In this document: positions 8,455 to 17,600 of the stretch, in pieces
How positions within the stretch are numbered: the stretch's first letter is position 1
Layout of the letters: each line of letters begins with the position of its first letter
Source: Amycolatopsis sp. FDAARGOS 1241
GTDB lineage: Bacteria; Actinomycetota; Actinomycetes; Mycobacteriales; Pseudonocardiaceae
Assembly: GCF_016889705.1 (NCBI RefSeq)
Contig: NZ_CP069526.1
Location: 9,018,001-9,082,000 of the forward strand
Length of the DNA stretch: 64,000 bases
Direction of reading: 5' to 3'
The notes under the pieces: model-generated
What the model saw: the letters and a program-made list of their open reading frames with translations, nothing else
Database searches by the model: none
Told to the model about the DNA's origin: nothing
Made by a program: the position numbers and the translations under genes

Positions 8455-8561
8455 CACCTCGATCCCCAGCCTCCACACGGTCTGGACCACCTTGTCAAGG
8501 CACGCTTTCCTGCCTTGCCAAGGTGATCCAGACCGTCGTGACAGTCAAAGATCGGGGTGAT
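8455..8561. repeat. Dispersed hairpin element, copy 1
   Basis: A 107-bp block starts with CACCTCGATCCCC and ends near GATCGGGGTG, shared with 31617-31723. The centre is a 26-bp inverted repeat (8477-8502 against 8511-8536, 24 of 26 positions paired) with an eight-base loop CGCTTTCC. The arms contain smaller palindromes, GGTCTGGACC and CCTTGNCAAGG. Fourteen bases of the right arm (CCTTGCCAAGGTGA) are identical to the anticodon arm region of the nearby tRNA-Gly. Confidence 0.88.
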
Positions 8562-8707
8562 GTCCCGCGCCCCACAAAACCCCGCGCGAGGGCGAGCCGA
8601 CTAACGGAACGCAACCAGGAATCCTCCGGACCAAGCCCGAGCAAGGCAAGCGGACAAGCTGACGGCAAACCACAGCTCGCCAGAAAAGCAATCCGCCACC
8701 CAGCCGC

Positions 8708-9353
8708 CCCGAGGGCCAGTTCGAGTACGACGCGCGCAACGACAAGTTGCCCACGGTGTCGTGGATCATCTGCACCTCGATGGCTTCGGAGCACCCGAAC
8801 GACACGCCCGCCGATGGCGCGGCGTTCGTCACCTCGAAGATCGACGCCATCGCGTCCGACCCGGACGTGTGGGCCAAGACCGCGTTCATCCTCAACAACG
8901 ACGAGAACGAGGGCCCCCTCGACCACGTCATCCGCCGACCCCGCCGGCGGGCACGCCGCAGGAGTTCGTCACCAAGACCTCGCCTGGCGGCACCAAGGGC
9001 AACGGCCTTTCGGCCGGGCGATCCTCATCTCGCCGTGGACGGCAGGTGGCTGGGTGTGCAGCGAGCCGTTCGACCACACGTCGACACTGCAGTTCCCCAA
9101 GAAGGTCCGGGGTCGCAGAGCCGAACATCTCCCAGTGGCGCCGCGACACCTTCGGTGATCTGACGTCGGCCGTCCGCTTCAACGACCACAAGGCGCAGCC
9201 GCCAACGCTGCTCGGCACCGCCGGTCCGCTCACGCTCTCGCGCTACGAGGCGGCGAACCTGCCCGCGCCCGTCTTCCCGGGCACGGCCAGACGCCGCCGA
9301 AGCAGGAGCCGGGCCACCGCCCGCAAACACCGCAGCCGCCGCACCACCACTGA
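8708..9353 (+). pseudogene. Decayed 3' fragment of a phospholipase C gene
   Basis: Pieces of a phosphoesterase-family (non-haemolytic type) phospholipase C can be read in order through changing frames: EGQFEYDARND, then LPTVSWI, ASEHPNDTPADGAAFV and NNDENEGPLDHV; after a shift PPTPPAGTPQEFVTKTSPGG; after another ISPWTAGGWVCSEPFDHTS; after another VAEPNISQWRRDTFGDLTSA; and finally QTPPKQEPGHRPQTP with a stop at 9351-9353. At least four frameshifts and one small deletion are present, and the N-terminal two thirds of the enzyme is absent. Several normally invariant residues in this family appear changed (for example NNDEN where NYDEN is usual). It is a dead remnant, truncated near the hairpin element. 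Confidence 0.85.
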
Positions 9354-9376
9354 CCCGCCTCCCGCGGGGCGAAAGC

Positions 9377-9414
9377 GAACGGCCCGCTCGCACTCCGGTG
9401 CGAGGGGGCCGTTC
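9377..9414. terminator. Bidirectional hairpin terminator
   Basis: GAACGGCCC pairs with GGGCCGTTC, and inside it CTCGCAC pairs with GTGCGAG around a TCCG loop, giving 16 base pairs with one G/G mismatch. It sits 14 bases beyond the 3' end of the minus-strand Imm7 gene and just after the phospholipase remnant, so it can serve both directions. No long T run follows, as is usual in high-GC actinomycetes. Confidence 0.75.
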
Positions 9415-9427
9415 GTGCGTCAAGGTG

Positions 9428-9829
9428 TCACAGCTCGTAGACGTCCAGCACGGTTGGCGCGACGGGGGTGAGTTGCGTGTCCGAATGCTCGCTGACGAGG
9501 CCCCGGGCCATGCGGAACACGCGGAACTCGTTGTCGTGGTCGGGATCCTGGTCGTCCCAGACGTACAACAGCCCGTAGGAACCGGGCGCCAGCTCGCCGA
9601 CGCGGGTGAACGTCTCGATCAGCTCCGGAGCGATGGCGCCGCCGTGCTTGTCCAGGCCGCCGAGGTGCAGCATCGGCATGCCCGCGCTCCAGCGGAGATC
9701 GACGAGGTCGAGCGTGCGGGCGTCGCGCACGGCGCGGTGCACGCGGTCGACGAGGCGCTCGAGCAGGTTCGCGTCGTCGTCACCGCTCGCGGTGGCGGCG
9801 ATGGTCACCCAGCCGTGGTATTCGTACAC
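9428..9829 (-). CDS. Imm7-family immunity protein
   Basis: The 133-residue protein starts MYEYHGWVTIAAT and contains LYVWDDQDPDHDNEF and a C-terminal region ending TVLDVYEL, matching what I know of the Imm7 family of polymorphic-toxin immunity proteins. Such proteins normally neutralise a toxin domain delivered by a neighbouring cell and sit directly after the toxin gene. No toxin gene is seen here: upstream lies the DUF2716 gene (divided by about 86 bases) and downstream the phospholipase remnant, so it is an orphan. Orphan immunity genes can protect against non-self toxins. No signal peptide or membrane segment is present. Confidence 0.75.
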   Translation of the reverse strand: MYEYHGWVTIAATASGDDDANLLERLVDRVHRAVRDARTLDLVDLRWSAGMPMLHLGGLDKHGGAIAPELIETFTRVGELAPGSYGLLYVWDDQDPDHDNEFRVFRMARGLVSEHSDTQLTPVAPTVLDVYEL

Positions 9830-9915
9830 GTCGCGAACGGTAGCAGCGGTTCAAGCAGCGCCGATGCGCTGGTCGGAACCACCGCGGCAGGCGGCGGCCC
9901 CGGCGAGCCGGACGG

Positions 9916-10482
9916 TCAGCGCGCCAGCGCGCTCGGGCGGCCGTCGCGGCGCAGGACCTTGGTCAGCACACCCTCGCCGTGCTTCTCCACTGCCGGCAGG
10001 AGGCGTTCGCCGAACACGCACAACGTGCGCTCCCAAGGGTGGCCGAGCGTGCCGTAGCTGAAGTCCTCGGAGAGGAAGAGGTGGTAGTCGCCGCGCGGGA
10101 ACACCGGCACGGGCCAGACGGCGTTCTCGGGCATACGGTGCGGCCAGAACTTGAACGACTGGTGCTGCCAGTGCAGGACCCACAGCCATTCGTCCTCGCG
10201 GACGGTCTCCTTGAGCGCCGCCAGCGCGATCCGCGCGACGTCGGGCTCCTCCACCGCGTACGGCCCGAGCCGGAACTCGGCCGACCCGCGGTCGTAGTCG
10301 CCCGAGGACAGGTCCCACGTGCGCGACGGCGCCGGCTCGCGGAAACCGGGCCAGTCGTGCGCAAACGTGCTCGGCCAGAAGCCGAGCTTGTCGTAGACCC
10401 AGTACCACGCGGGCTCGTCCGCCACCCGTGAGAGCGGTTCCCAGGCTGCTGCTGCGTTCACCTTGGCGACCTCGAAAGTCAT
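9916..10482 (-). CDS. DUF2716-like protein
   Basis: The 188-residue soluble protein is rich in aromatic residues. It contains WYWVYDKLGFWPSTF near residues 26-40, WLWVLHWQHQSFKFWPH at about 98-115 and a C-terminal FPRGDYHLFLSEDFSYGTLGHPW block, a pattern I associate with DUF2716, whose function is not known. The ATG at 10482 is followed directly by the conserved N-terminus. The same strand and short distance to Imm7 suggest possible cotranscription, and DUF2716 proteins are often found in immunity or accessory neighbourhoods; that link is inference. Confidence 0.6.
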   Translation of the reverse strand: MTFEVAKVNAAAAWEPLSRVADEPAWYWVYDKLGFWPSTFAHDWPGFREPAPSRTWDLSSGDYDRGSAEFRLGPYAVEEPDVARIALAALKETVREDEWLWVLHWQHQSFKFWPHRMPENAVWPVPVFPRGDYHLFLSEDFSYGTLGHPWERTLCVFGERLLPAVEKHGEGVLTKVLRRDGRPSALAR

Positions 10483-10614
10483 CGGCCGGGTTCAGACTGT
10501 CGAAAGCTTTGTGTCCGGGGCCGTGATTGTCCAGTCCACGGCCGCCTTGGGCAAAAACCGTCACCCGTCCGGGTGCGTCCTGAGACAAACCCGTGGCCCG
10601 GGACCGAACGCAGC

Positions 10615-10642
10615 GGGCCGGGGCGCGCGCACGCCCCGGCCC
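10615..10642 (-). terminator. Hairpin terminator after 10653-11258
   Basis: GGGCCGGGGCG (10615-10625) pairs perfectly with CGCCCCGGCCC (10632-10642) around a six-base loop. It lies 11 bases beyond the stop of the minus-strand gene that ends at 10653. Confidence 0.7.
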
Positions 10643-10652
10643 GGCCGTCACC

Positions 10653-11258
10653 TCACGCCGCGTCCCACAGGGTCATGAACGCCGAGGCTTCGCTGTGCGC
10701 CCACGGTCGCAGCCGCTCGCGGTCGCGCGGCGTGAGCGTGAACTCCTTGGCGCGGCGCACGTCGACGACCAGCGGCTCGGCACCCGGCAAGATCTGCGGC
10801 AAGCCACGGTCGAGCAGCCACAACGCGAGCTGTGCGGCGTCGCGGCTCAGCGGCTCCTCCTTGAAGTACAGCCAGGTGGCGTACCGGCGGCCCGTGCTCT
10901 TGCGCAGGCCGAGCTGCGGGTTGACGCCCACCTCCAGCTCGCCGAGCGGCACGCGCGCCCGCCCGACCTCGACGAGCTTCGGGTCGCGGCGGCCCAGGTA
11001 CCGCAGCCAGCCCTCGGCGATCGCGGAGTAGTGCGGGCGCGTGCGGTCGTCGGCGTGGTGGACGAGCGAGCGCATGGCCACCTCATCCTGCCGCGCCGCG
11101 CGGCCGCAACGCACCGCGTTGGCCGCGCGGCGGTAGTAGTTGAACGCCGCGCGCGCCGGATCCTCGTAGAGCCGCCGCTGCCGCCGCACGAACGCCGAGC
11201 GCGAGGGACCCGAGCTCGCGCTGTACCCGACGAACGTGGGCAGGGTGATGTAGGCCAT
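10653..11258 (-). CDS. Hypothetical protein, 201 residues
   Basis: The protein starts MAYITLPTFVGYSASSG, then has an Arg-rich segment (SAFVRRQRRLYEDPARAAFNYYRR) and a compact region with WLRYLGRRDPKLVEVGRARV and WLYFKEEPLSRDAAQLALWLLDRG. It is soluble and basic, with no signal peptide. I do not recognise a family. The start at 11258 was chosen because a strong purine-rich site (GGAAGGCGG) lies shortly upstream and the longer frame beyond it reads as low-complexity Pro/Arg. An AT-richer promoter-like stretch lies at 11325-11362. A hairpin terminator follows at 10615-10642. Confidence 0.72.
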   Translation of the reverse strand: MAYITLPTFVGYSASSGPSRSAFVRRQRRLYEDPARAAFNYYRRAANAVRCGRAARQDEVAMRSLVHHADDRTRPHYSAIAEGWLRYLGRRDPKLVEVGRARVPLGELEVGVNPQLGLRKSTGRRYATWLYFKEEPLSRDAAQLALWLLDRGLPQILPGAEPLVVDVRRAKEFTLTPRDRERLRPWAHSEASAFMTLWDAA

Positions 11259-11367
11259 TCGACAGCCGCCTTCCGCACCGGTTCTCGTCGACGCCAACCC
11301 GTGGCACGGGTGGCATCTCCCCTGGACAACGCCAATTTTAGAACATGTGTGCGACAGTTTTGGCGGC

Positions 11368-11856
11368 TCAACGGGTGATGGGCGGCCAGGGACCGGCGAG
11401 GAGTTCGCGAGCCTGCTGGCGGATCTGGCCGGCGGGAAAGCTGACCGGGGTGACGTCGGTCGGGATCCAGGAGTCGAACATGGCGAGCCAGCGGCGCAGC
11501 TCCCGCAACGCTTCCGGGCGACCGAGCCGGTCGTCGAGCTCCCGGACGGCCGCGGACCCCTCGTGCACCGACACGTCGCCGCGCGCGAGGGCGGCCAGTG
11601 CTTCGCCGAGCAGCTGCCACCGGGCCGTGACCGCGTCGACGGGCACCTCGATGCCCAGCTCCGCCACGACCTGCGTGAACAGGCCGGGCGCCGCGCTGTC
11701 GTCGCGCCCCAGCCCGGCCAGCTCCGCCAGGGTCGGCGAGTCGAGTCCCTCCACCACCGCCCGGACCGCGGCGGCGACCAGGTCGTCGGGGAGAACGGTC
11801 CGGCCGGCGAGCCGGTCCACGGCCAGTGCGGCGAGTTCACCGCGGGCGGAGGACAT
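11368..11856 (-). CDS. Hypothetical alpha-helical protein, 162 residues
   Basis: The protein is largely helical, rich in Ala, Leu and Arg, with no membrane segment or signal peptide. Features are an N-terminal MSSARGELAALAVDRLAGR stretch, a conserved-looking WLAMFDSWIPTDVTPVSFP near residues 128-146, and an ILLAGPWP-like end. I do not recognise the family. It precedes the 10653-11258 gene on the same strand by about 110 bases, so a shared transcript is possible but unproven. The upstream side faces the divergent membrane-protein gene at 12018 across about 160 bases. Confidence 0.65.
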   Translation of the reverse strand: MSSARGELAALAVDRLAGRTVLPDDLVAAAVRAVVEGLDSPTLAELAGLGRDDSAAPGLFTQVVAELGIEVPVDAVTARWQLLGEALAALARGDVSVHEGSAAVRELDDRLGRPEALRELRRWLAMFDSWIPTDVTPVSFPAGQIRQQARELLAGPWPPITR

Positions 11857-12017
11857 ACAGCGATCCTACGGACGCCGCTACACCCTGGACGGGAGCGCGA
11901 GCGGCGCGGAATGATCTCGCCGACGATCCGCGAGTGGAAAATCGATCACGAACCGGTACCCGCCCAGGTCCGGGTGCATGAAAAAATACGGCCCGCACCG
12001 GTGGCAGAGGGATGGCG

Positions 12018-13283
12018 ATGAGCTGGCAGGAAGAGCTTCGGCGGCTGGACTCCGAGCTGGCCGGCGGCCGGATCGGGCACGCCGAGCACCGGCGCAGGCG
12101 CGACGAACTGCTCGCCGAGGCGTCGGGCGGAGGCGCGGCCTCGCCGGTTGCTTCGCCGTTGCGGTCGCCGGCCGAGCCGGCCGCGCCCACCCCGGAGCCG
12201 AGCGCGGCCGGGGGCACCTGGAGCGCCGAGCCCGTCACGTGGAACCAGCCCGCGCAAGGATGGGCGACCGGTGGGAACACGCGGTCGAGCGCGCACCCGG
12301 CTCAGCCGCAGCCCGCGTGGCACCCGGCGCCCGAGCCGAACGCCCAGCAGCAGACGGCCGACCTGTGGACCGGCCAGGCGCAGCAGCAGACCGCACCCCA
12401 GCAGACGGAACCGCCGGCCGAACCCGAAAAGGCGGAGCCCGAGCGGCCGCCGCGCTCGGCGCTGACCCGAAAACCGCGGTGGGATCCGAAGCAGGGGGAG
12501 AAGTCGTTCGCGACCGCGCCGAGCCCGGCGGACGTGAACCCCACCGGCTACCTCCCAGTCACGGGCGACACGACTGATCTGAACAAACGGCAGACACCCG
12601 AGCTTCACCGCCTGTGGGAAGAGGCGCCGCCGCGGAAGAAGCGGCCCACGTGGCTCTTCCTGTCACTCGGCGTGCTCGCGGTGCTGGCGCTGATCGTCGG
12701 CGTGACCTGGTACATCGGGAGCCGGCCGGACGCGGACAACTCGGCCGACACCGTCTCGGCGCCGCCGGTCCCCTCACCCACCGGCAGCCCCGACCCGTCG
12801 GCGTCGCTCGAGGAGAAGCTGCCGGTGCTCGCGGGGACCCCAGGCCCCGACAACTCCACGATGTCGCTGGACAAAGCCGTGGAGCTGAAGCTCGTCTCGC
12901 AGGCCGACGCGGACCTCATGAAGGGCGCCGCCGCGAACGAGCTCGTCTACCACGCGTACGCCGACACTTCGCACAAAGACAACGGCACGATCCTGCTCGC
13001 CGTCCCGACACCGTCGCCGGCGCAGGCGGCCCAGCTCGTGAAGGGTCTGCAGAAGAACCTCACGGCCGGCGGTTTCGAAGCAACCCCGCTCGGCCCGGCG
13101 CCGACCGACCTCCTCTACTCCGCCAGCGCCCCGGCCGGACGCGTGCTCGCGTTCTGGTACACCTCGGGTCCGGTAGCGGTCGGCATCGGCGTGTCGCAGC
13201 CGCTCGCGGACGACGCGGTGGTGCTCCGATCACGCGTGGAGCAGATCCGCGAGAAGGTCGCGGCGGCGCTGCCGGCTCGCTGA
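12018..13283 (+). CDS. Membrane-anchored protein with SHOCT-like N-terminus, paralogue 1
   Basis: This 421-residue protein begins MSWQEELRRLDSELAGGRI, a short helical module reminiscent of SHOCT-type oligomerisation motifs. About 170 residues of Pro/Gln/Ala-rich low-complexity sequence follow, then a basic patch (PPRKKRPTW), one membrane segment (about 203-223, WLFLSLGVLAVLALIVGVTW) and an outside domain of some 190 residues after a Pro/Ser linker. The outer domain has repeated Ala-rich helices and no Cys. It shares this layout and its first 35 residues with the next gene. I chose ATG 12018 over 12012 because it matches the paralogue and has GAGGG six bases upstream. Function unknown; the link to the downstream glycan enzyme suggests a cell-envelope role. 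Confidence 0.8.
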   Translation: MSWQEELRRLDSELAGGRIGHAEHRRRRDELLAEASGGGAASPVASPLRSPAEPAAPTPEPSAAGGTWSAEPVTWNQPAQGWATGGNTRSSAHPAQPQPAWHPAPEPNAQQQTADLWTGQAQQQTAPQQTEPPAEPEKAEPERPPRSALTRKPRWDPKQGEKSFATAPSPADVNPTGYLPVTGDTTDLNKRQTPELHRLWEEAPPRKKRPTWLFLSLGVLAVLALIVGVTWYIGSRPDADNSADTVSAPPVPSPTGSPDPSASLEEKLPVLAGTPGPDNSTMSLDKAVELKLVSQADADLMKGAAANELVYHAYADTSHKDNGTILLAVPTPSPAQAAQLVKGLQKNLTAGGFEATPLGPAPTDLLYSASAPAGRVLAFWYTSGPVAVGIGVSQPLADDAVVLRSRVEQIREKVAAALPAR

Positions 13284-13416
13284 CGCGAGCCCGAACACGG
13301 AACCCGACCCGCGGGGTCGCGCGGGGTCACTGCCGTGCACAATGTCCACGTCGTCACACACATCGGGTCGGGTGGCGCGCCGATCGTCGCCTTGCCGACA
13401 GATAAGGGGGGCCCTG

Positions 13417-14607
13417 GTGTCCTGGCAGGAGGAGCTGCGGCGGCTTGACGAGGAGCTCGCGTCAGGGCGGCTGTCCGCGGACGACTACCGGATCCGTCGC
13501 GACCAGGTGCTGTCTTCAGCCGTCGGCCAGCAGGACCAGCCGGCCCAGCCGCAGGCGAACACCGGCGCGGACTCGACCCAGGTGATCGCGCCGATCAGCC
13601 CGCCGCAGGGCGTGCCGGCGCAGCCCCAGCAGCAACAGCCTCCGCAGCAGCAGGCCCCCCAGCAATCGCCGGCCGACAACAGCGCCGAGCGGACCCAGGC
13701 CGTGCAGGGCTGGCAGATGCAGCAACACGCCGACCCGGCCCGCACCGAGTACGTGCAGCCGTCGCAGCAGCCGCCCCAGGCGCAGTACTCCCCGCCCGGC
13801 GGGTTCCAGCAACCGGCTTCCCCGGCCGGTGGCTTCCCGCAGCAGCCGTGGAACGCACCCGAGGGCGACCAGAGCCCACCGTGGGGCGGCGGCGACCTGC
13901 CACCGCTCGGCCCGTCGGGCAACGACTCCTTCCGCCAGGGTCCGGAGTTCTTCGCCGAGAAGCCCAAGAAGGGCAACGGCGCGAAGATCGGCGCGATCGT
14001 CGGCGCCGTCGTCGTGCTGGCTGCGATCGCCTTCGGCGCCTACTGGCTCTGGGGCCGCGACACCGGGGGCGGCAACGAGCAGCCCACCGCCCAGCCGAAC
14101 CAGCCCGCGGCGTCGTCCAACGTGCCGAAGCCGCCGGACGCCATGGCCGTCGCGCAGATGCCCGGCAAAGCCGAGACCCACGACGACATCACGTCGTTCA
14201 GCCAGGTCGACGGCCTGAAGTACCTCAACAGCGACGAGCTCGAGGCCTACCAGGCCGCGGGCGCGAGCAAGGTCAAGTTCGTGGTCTACCACCTCGACAA
14301 CGGTGACCAGATCACGCTGCTGCTGACCGAGGCGTCGAGCCCGCAGGCGGCGGCGACCGCCGCCGAGAAACTGATGTCGATCCAAGTGGACAACGGCGCG
14401 AAGCGCGACACCACCGCGCCGGACGGCGTGTTCGCCACGACGATCGACAAGAAGGAAGGCCAGTCCGCCCAGCAGCGGGGCCACTACTCGCACGGCAACG
14501 TGATCGTCCGGATCGACGTGTCCGGTCCGGGATCGCTGTCACAGGTCAAGACCGACTTCACCTCGGCGCTGAACCAGCAGCTCACCACCCTGCCCGCCAA
14601 TGCCTGA
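13417..14607 (+). CDS. Membrane-anchored protein with SHOCT-like N-terminus, paralogue 2
   Basis: From the GTG at 13417 the protein starts MSWQEELRRLDEELASGRL, nearly the same as the previous gene. It has 396 residues: the N-terminal module, a Gln/Pro-rich region with runs of Gln (about 45-175), a basic patch (EKPKKGNG), a membrane segment (about 190-210, IGAIVGAVVVLAAIAFGAYW) and an outside domain of about 180 residues that includes a YHLDNGDQITLLLTEA strand region. Its stop overlaps the start of the giant glycosyltransferase by eight bases (ATGCCTGA), so the two proteins are probably made together. Function unknown. Low-complexity cytoplasmic parts of this kind can act as scaffolds, which is speculation here. 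Confidence 0.8.
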   Translation: MSWQEELRRLDEELASGRLSADDYRIRRDQVLSSAVGQQDQPAQPQANTGADSTQVIAPISPPQGVPAQPQQQQPPQQQAPQQSPADNSAERTQAVQGWQMQQHADPARTEYVQPSQQPPQAQYSPPGGFQQPASPAGGFPQQPWNAPEGDQSPPWGGGDLPPLGPSGNDSFRQGPEFFAEKPKKGNGAKIGAIVGAVVVLAAIAFGAYWLWGRDTGGGNEQPTAQPNQPAASSNVPKPPDAMAVAQMPGKAETHDDITSFSQVDGLKYLNSDELEAYQAAGASKVKFVVYHLDNGDQITLLLTEASSPQAAATAAEKLMSIQVDNGAKRDTTAPDGVFATTIDKKEGQSAQQRGHYSHGNVIVRIDVSGPGSLSQVKTDFTSALNQQLTTLPANA

Positions 14608-17600
14608 GCCCGCCGGCACCACCGCTTGCACGATCGTCGCCCGGAACTACGTCCCCGCGGCGCGTGTACTGGCTCGCTCCTACCTCGAGCACCACCCGGG
14701 CGACGGCTTCGTGATCGCGGTGATCGACGCGCCACGCGACGAGGTGACGGAACTCGACGACGGCATCCGTGTCGTCGGCCCCGCGGCGTTCGGCATCGAC
14801 GAGGACGACTACCTGCGGATGGCCACGGCGTACTCGGTCACCGAGCTCGCCACGTCGGTCAAGCCGTACCTGCTCCGCGAGCTGCTCAAGACGTCCGGGG
14901 TCGCGATGTACATCGACCCGGACATCGAGCTGTTCGCGCCGATCCCGGAGGTCACGGGCCTGGCGCGGGAGCACGACATCGTGCTCGTGCCACACTTCCT
15001 GACCCCGCTGCCGCAGGACGGCCTCGAGCCGGACGACGCGGTGATCATGGGCACCGGCATCTTCAACCTCGGCTTCATCGGCGTCGGCCAGGGCGCGGGC
15101 GCGTTCCTCGACTTCTGGGCCGGCCGGCTGCGCCACGACGCGATCGTGGCGCCCGAGCAGCAGCTGTTCACCGACCAGCGGTGGGTGGACCAGGTGCCGG
15201 CGCTGTTCCGCAACCACGTGGTCACCGACCCGGGTTTCGACGTCGCGTACTGGAACCTCCACGAGCGCCCGATCGCGCGCGGTGAAGACGGCACGCTCAC
15301 CGCCGGTGGTGCGAAGCTGCGGTTCTTCCACTTCAGCGGCTACCGGCCGGAGAAGCCGTGGCTGCTGAGCTTCCACTGCGCGCGCAAGCCGCGGGTGCTG
15401 CTGTCGCACAACGCCGACCTGCGCGCCATTTGCGACTCGTACGGCGCGAAGCTGCGCGAAGCGGGTTACGCCGAGACGCTGGACTCGATCCCGTACGGCT
15501 TCAAGAACTTCCGCGACGGCACCGAGGTGCCGAAGCTCGCCCGCCGCGTGTTCCGCGAGGGCTGGATCAAGGCCGAGCGCAAGGACAGGCCCGTGCCGCC
15601 GCACGCCTACGGCGAGGACGGCGGGCAGGCGCTGCGCGAGTGGCTGGCCACGCCCGAAGACCAGGCGCAGGCCGCCGCCGGGCTCAACCGGCTGACGCAC
15701 GCGATCTGGGCGTCGCGCATCGACCTGCAGATGGCCTTCCCGCACCCGTACGGCGCCGACGCCGAGAACTTCCGCTTCTGGTGCGCGGGTTCCGGCGTGT
15801 CCGAGGCCGGCCTGCCGGAGTGGGCGCTGCCCGCCGAGCGGCCCGCGAGCCACCCGCCGTCGGACGAGTTCGGCGTGAACCTGCTCGGGTACCTCACCGC
15901 CGAGCTCGGCCTGGGCGAGATGGGCCGGATCGTGCTCGAAGCCATCGAAACCGGCGGCGTGCCGGTGGCGTCGGTGCTCGAGGAGAAGGCCGTGTCGAAC
16001 CGCACGGGCATCGAGCGGCCGGCGACGGTCGGCGACCCGCGGTTCCCGCTGAGCGTGCTGGCGGTGAACGCCGACCAGACGCGCGTGATCCTGACCAACC
16101 ACCCCGAGGTCGGCGCCGGCCGCTACCGCATCGGGCTGTGGGCCTGGGAGCTCGAGGACTTCCCCGAGTGGCAGCACGAGGCGTTCGGGATGCTCGACGA
16201 GGTCTGGACGGTGAGCGAGTTCTGCCGCCGCGCCATCGCCGCGCATTCGCCGATCCCGGTGAAGACGATCCCGGTGCCGGTGCGCGATCCGGGCGAGCCG
16301 TCCCCGCCCGCGCGTGAGCAGGGTGAGCCGGTGCGGTTCCTGTTCGCGTTCGACTTCAACAGCGTCGCGGAGCGCAAGAACCCGTGGGGCGCCGTAGAAG
16401 CGTTCCGCCGCGCCTTCCCCGGTCGCGACGACGTGCGGCTCACCATCAAGGCGATCAACTCGAAACTGCACCCGAACGCCGCGGAGCGCCTGCGCGCCAC
16501 GGTGCTCGGCGACGACCGCGTCGAGCTCATCGAGCGCTACCTGTCGGTGGCGGAGCTGCACGAGCTGTACGAGCGCAGCACCTGCTACGTCTCCCTGCAC
16601 CGCAGCGAGGGCTTCGGTCTCACCGTCGCCGAGGCGATGGCGCGCGCGATGCCGGTGATCTCCACGAACTACTCCAGCACCACCGAGTTCCTGGACGCGT
16701 CGACGGGCTGGCCCGTGCCGTACCACCTGGTCCCCGTGGGCAAGGACAACTACCCGTACCACGCCGACGCCGTCTGGGCCGACCCCGACCTCGACGCCGC
16801 GGCTACCGCGATGCGCCAGGTCGCCGACGACCCGGCCGAAGCCGCGAAGCGCGGTCAGGCCGCGCGCGCGTACATCCTGCGCGAACGCTCCATGGCCACG
16901 GCGGCCGAGTGGATGCGGCGAGAGCTGGAGCATGCGTACGGCGTCTGGCAGTCCGGCCGCCACGCCGGGCAGCCCGTGCCGGCGCACCCGATCTCGCCGC
17001 TGCAGGAGGCGTCGCAGGCGCTGCACTGGCGGCCCGAGCCGGACACGCCTTCGCGCATTCCGCTCGCCCCGGCGCTGCGCAAGGCCGTGCTGCGCGCGAT
17101 CGACCACTACGACGTGCACCAGCGCAAGGTGATGGGCGCGCTCCTGGCTGGCGCTGAGGAGAGCAACCGGCGGCTGCTCGAACGCATCGAATCGCTGGAG
17201 AACTCGCTCGCCGACACCCGGCGCGTCGCCGATTCGAGCCGCGGGCTCGCCGAACGCATCGAGGGCTTGCGCGGCACGGTCGAAGACCTGCGCCGCCGGG
17301 GACCGGACACCGACCTCGCGCTGCGCAACCTCGAGGCGGACGTCGCGAAGCTCTCCGACGGCTACGGCGGGGTCGGGGCCGAGCTCGAGGCGGCCTCCGC
17401 GTCGGTGCACAAGATGTTCGCCGCCCGCGACGAACGGCTCGACGCCGACGAGAAGGCCATTCAGCGCGTGACGCTGGACGTCGGCGCGATGGGCGACGCG
17501 GCCCGCCTGGCCCACGCCCCGGTGCCGCACGGCGCCGACGTGGTGCCGTGCGACGTCGGCTCGCTGCTCATGCCGGTCGACGAGGTCATGCTCCCGTGGA

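Noticed and set aside
7499..8498. Long minus-strand protein-coding repeats over the array
   Set aside because: All three frames are open and the 80-bp unit rotates the frame, so no frame is favoured; no ribosome-binding site or family features.
7845..9158. 437-residue plus-strand protein across array and hairpin
   Set aside because: It reads through repeats, the hairpin element and part of the phospholipase remnant in the wrong frame for most of its length.
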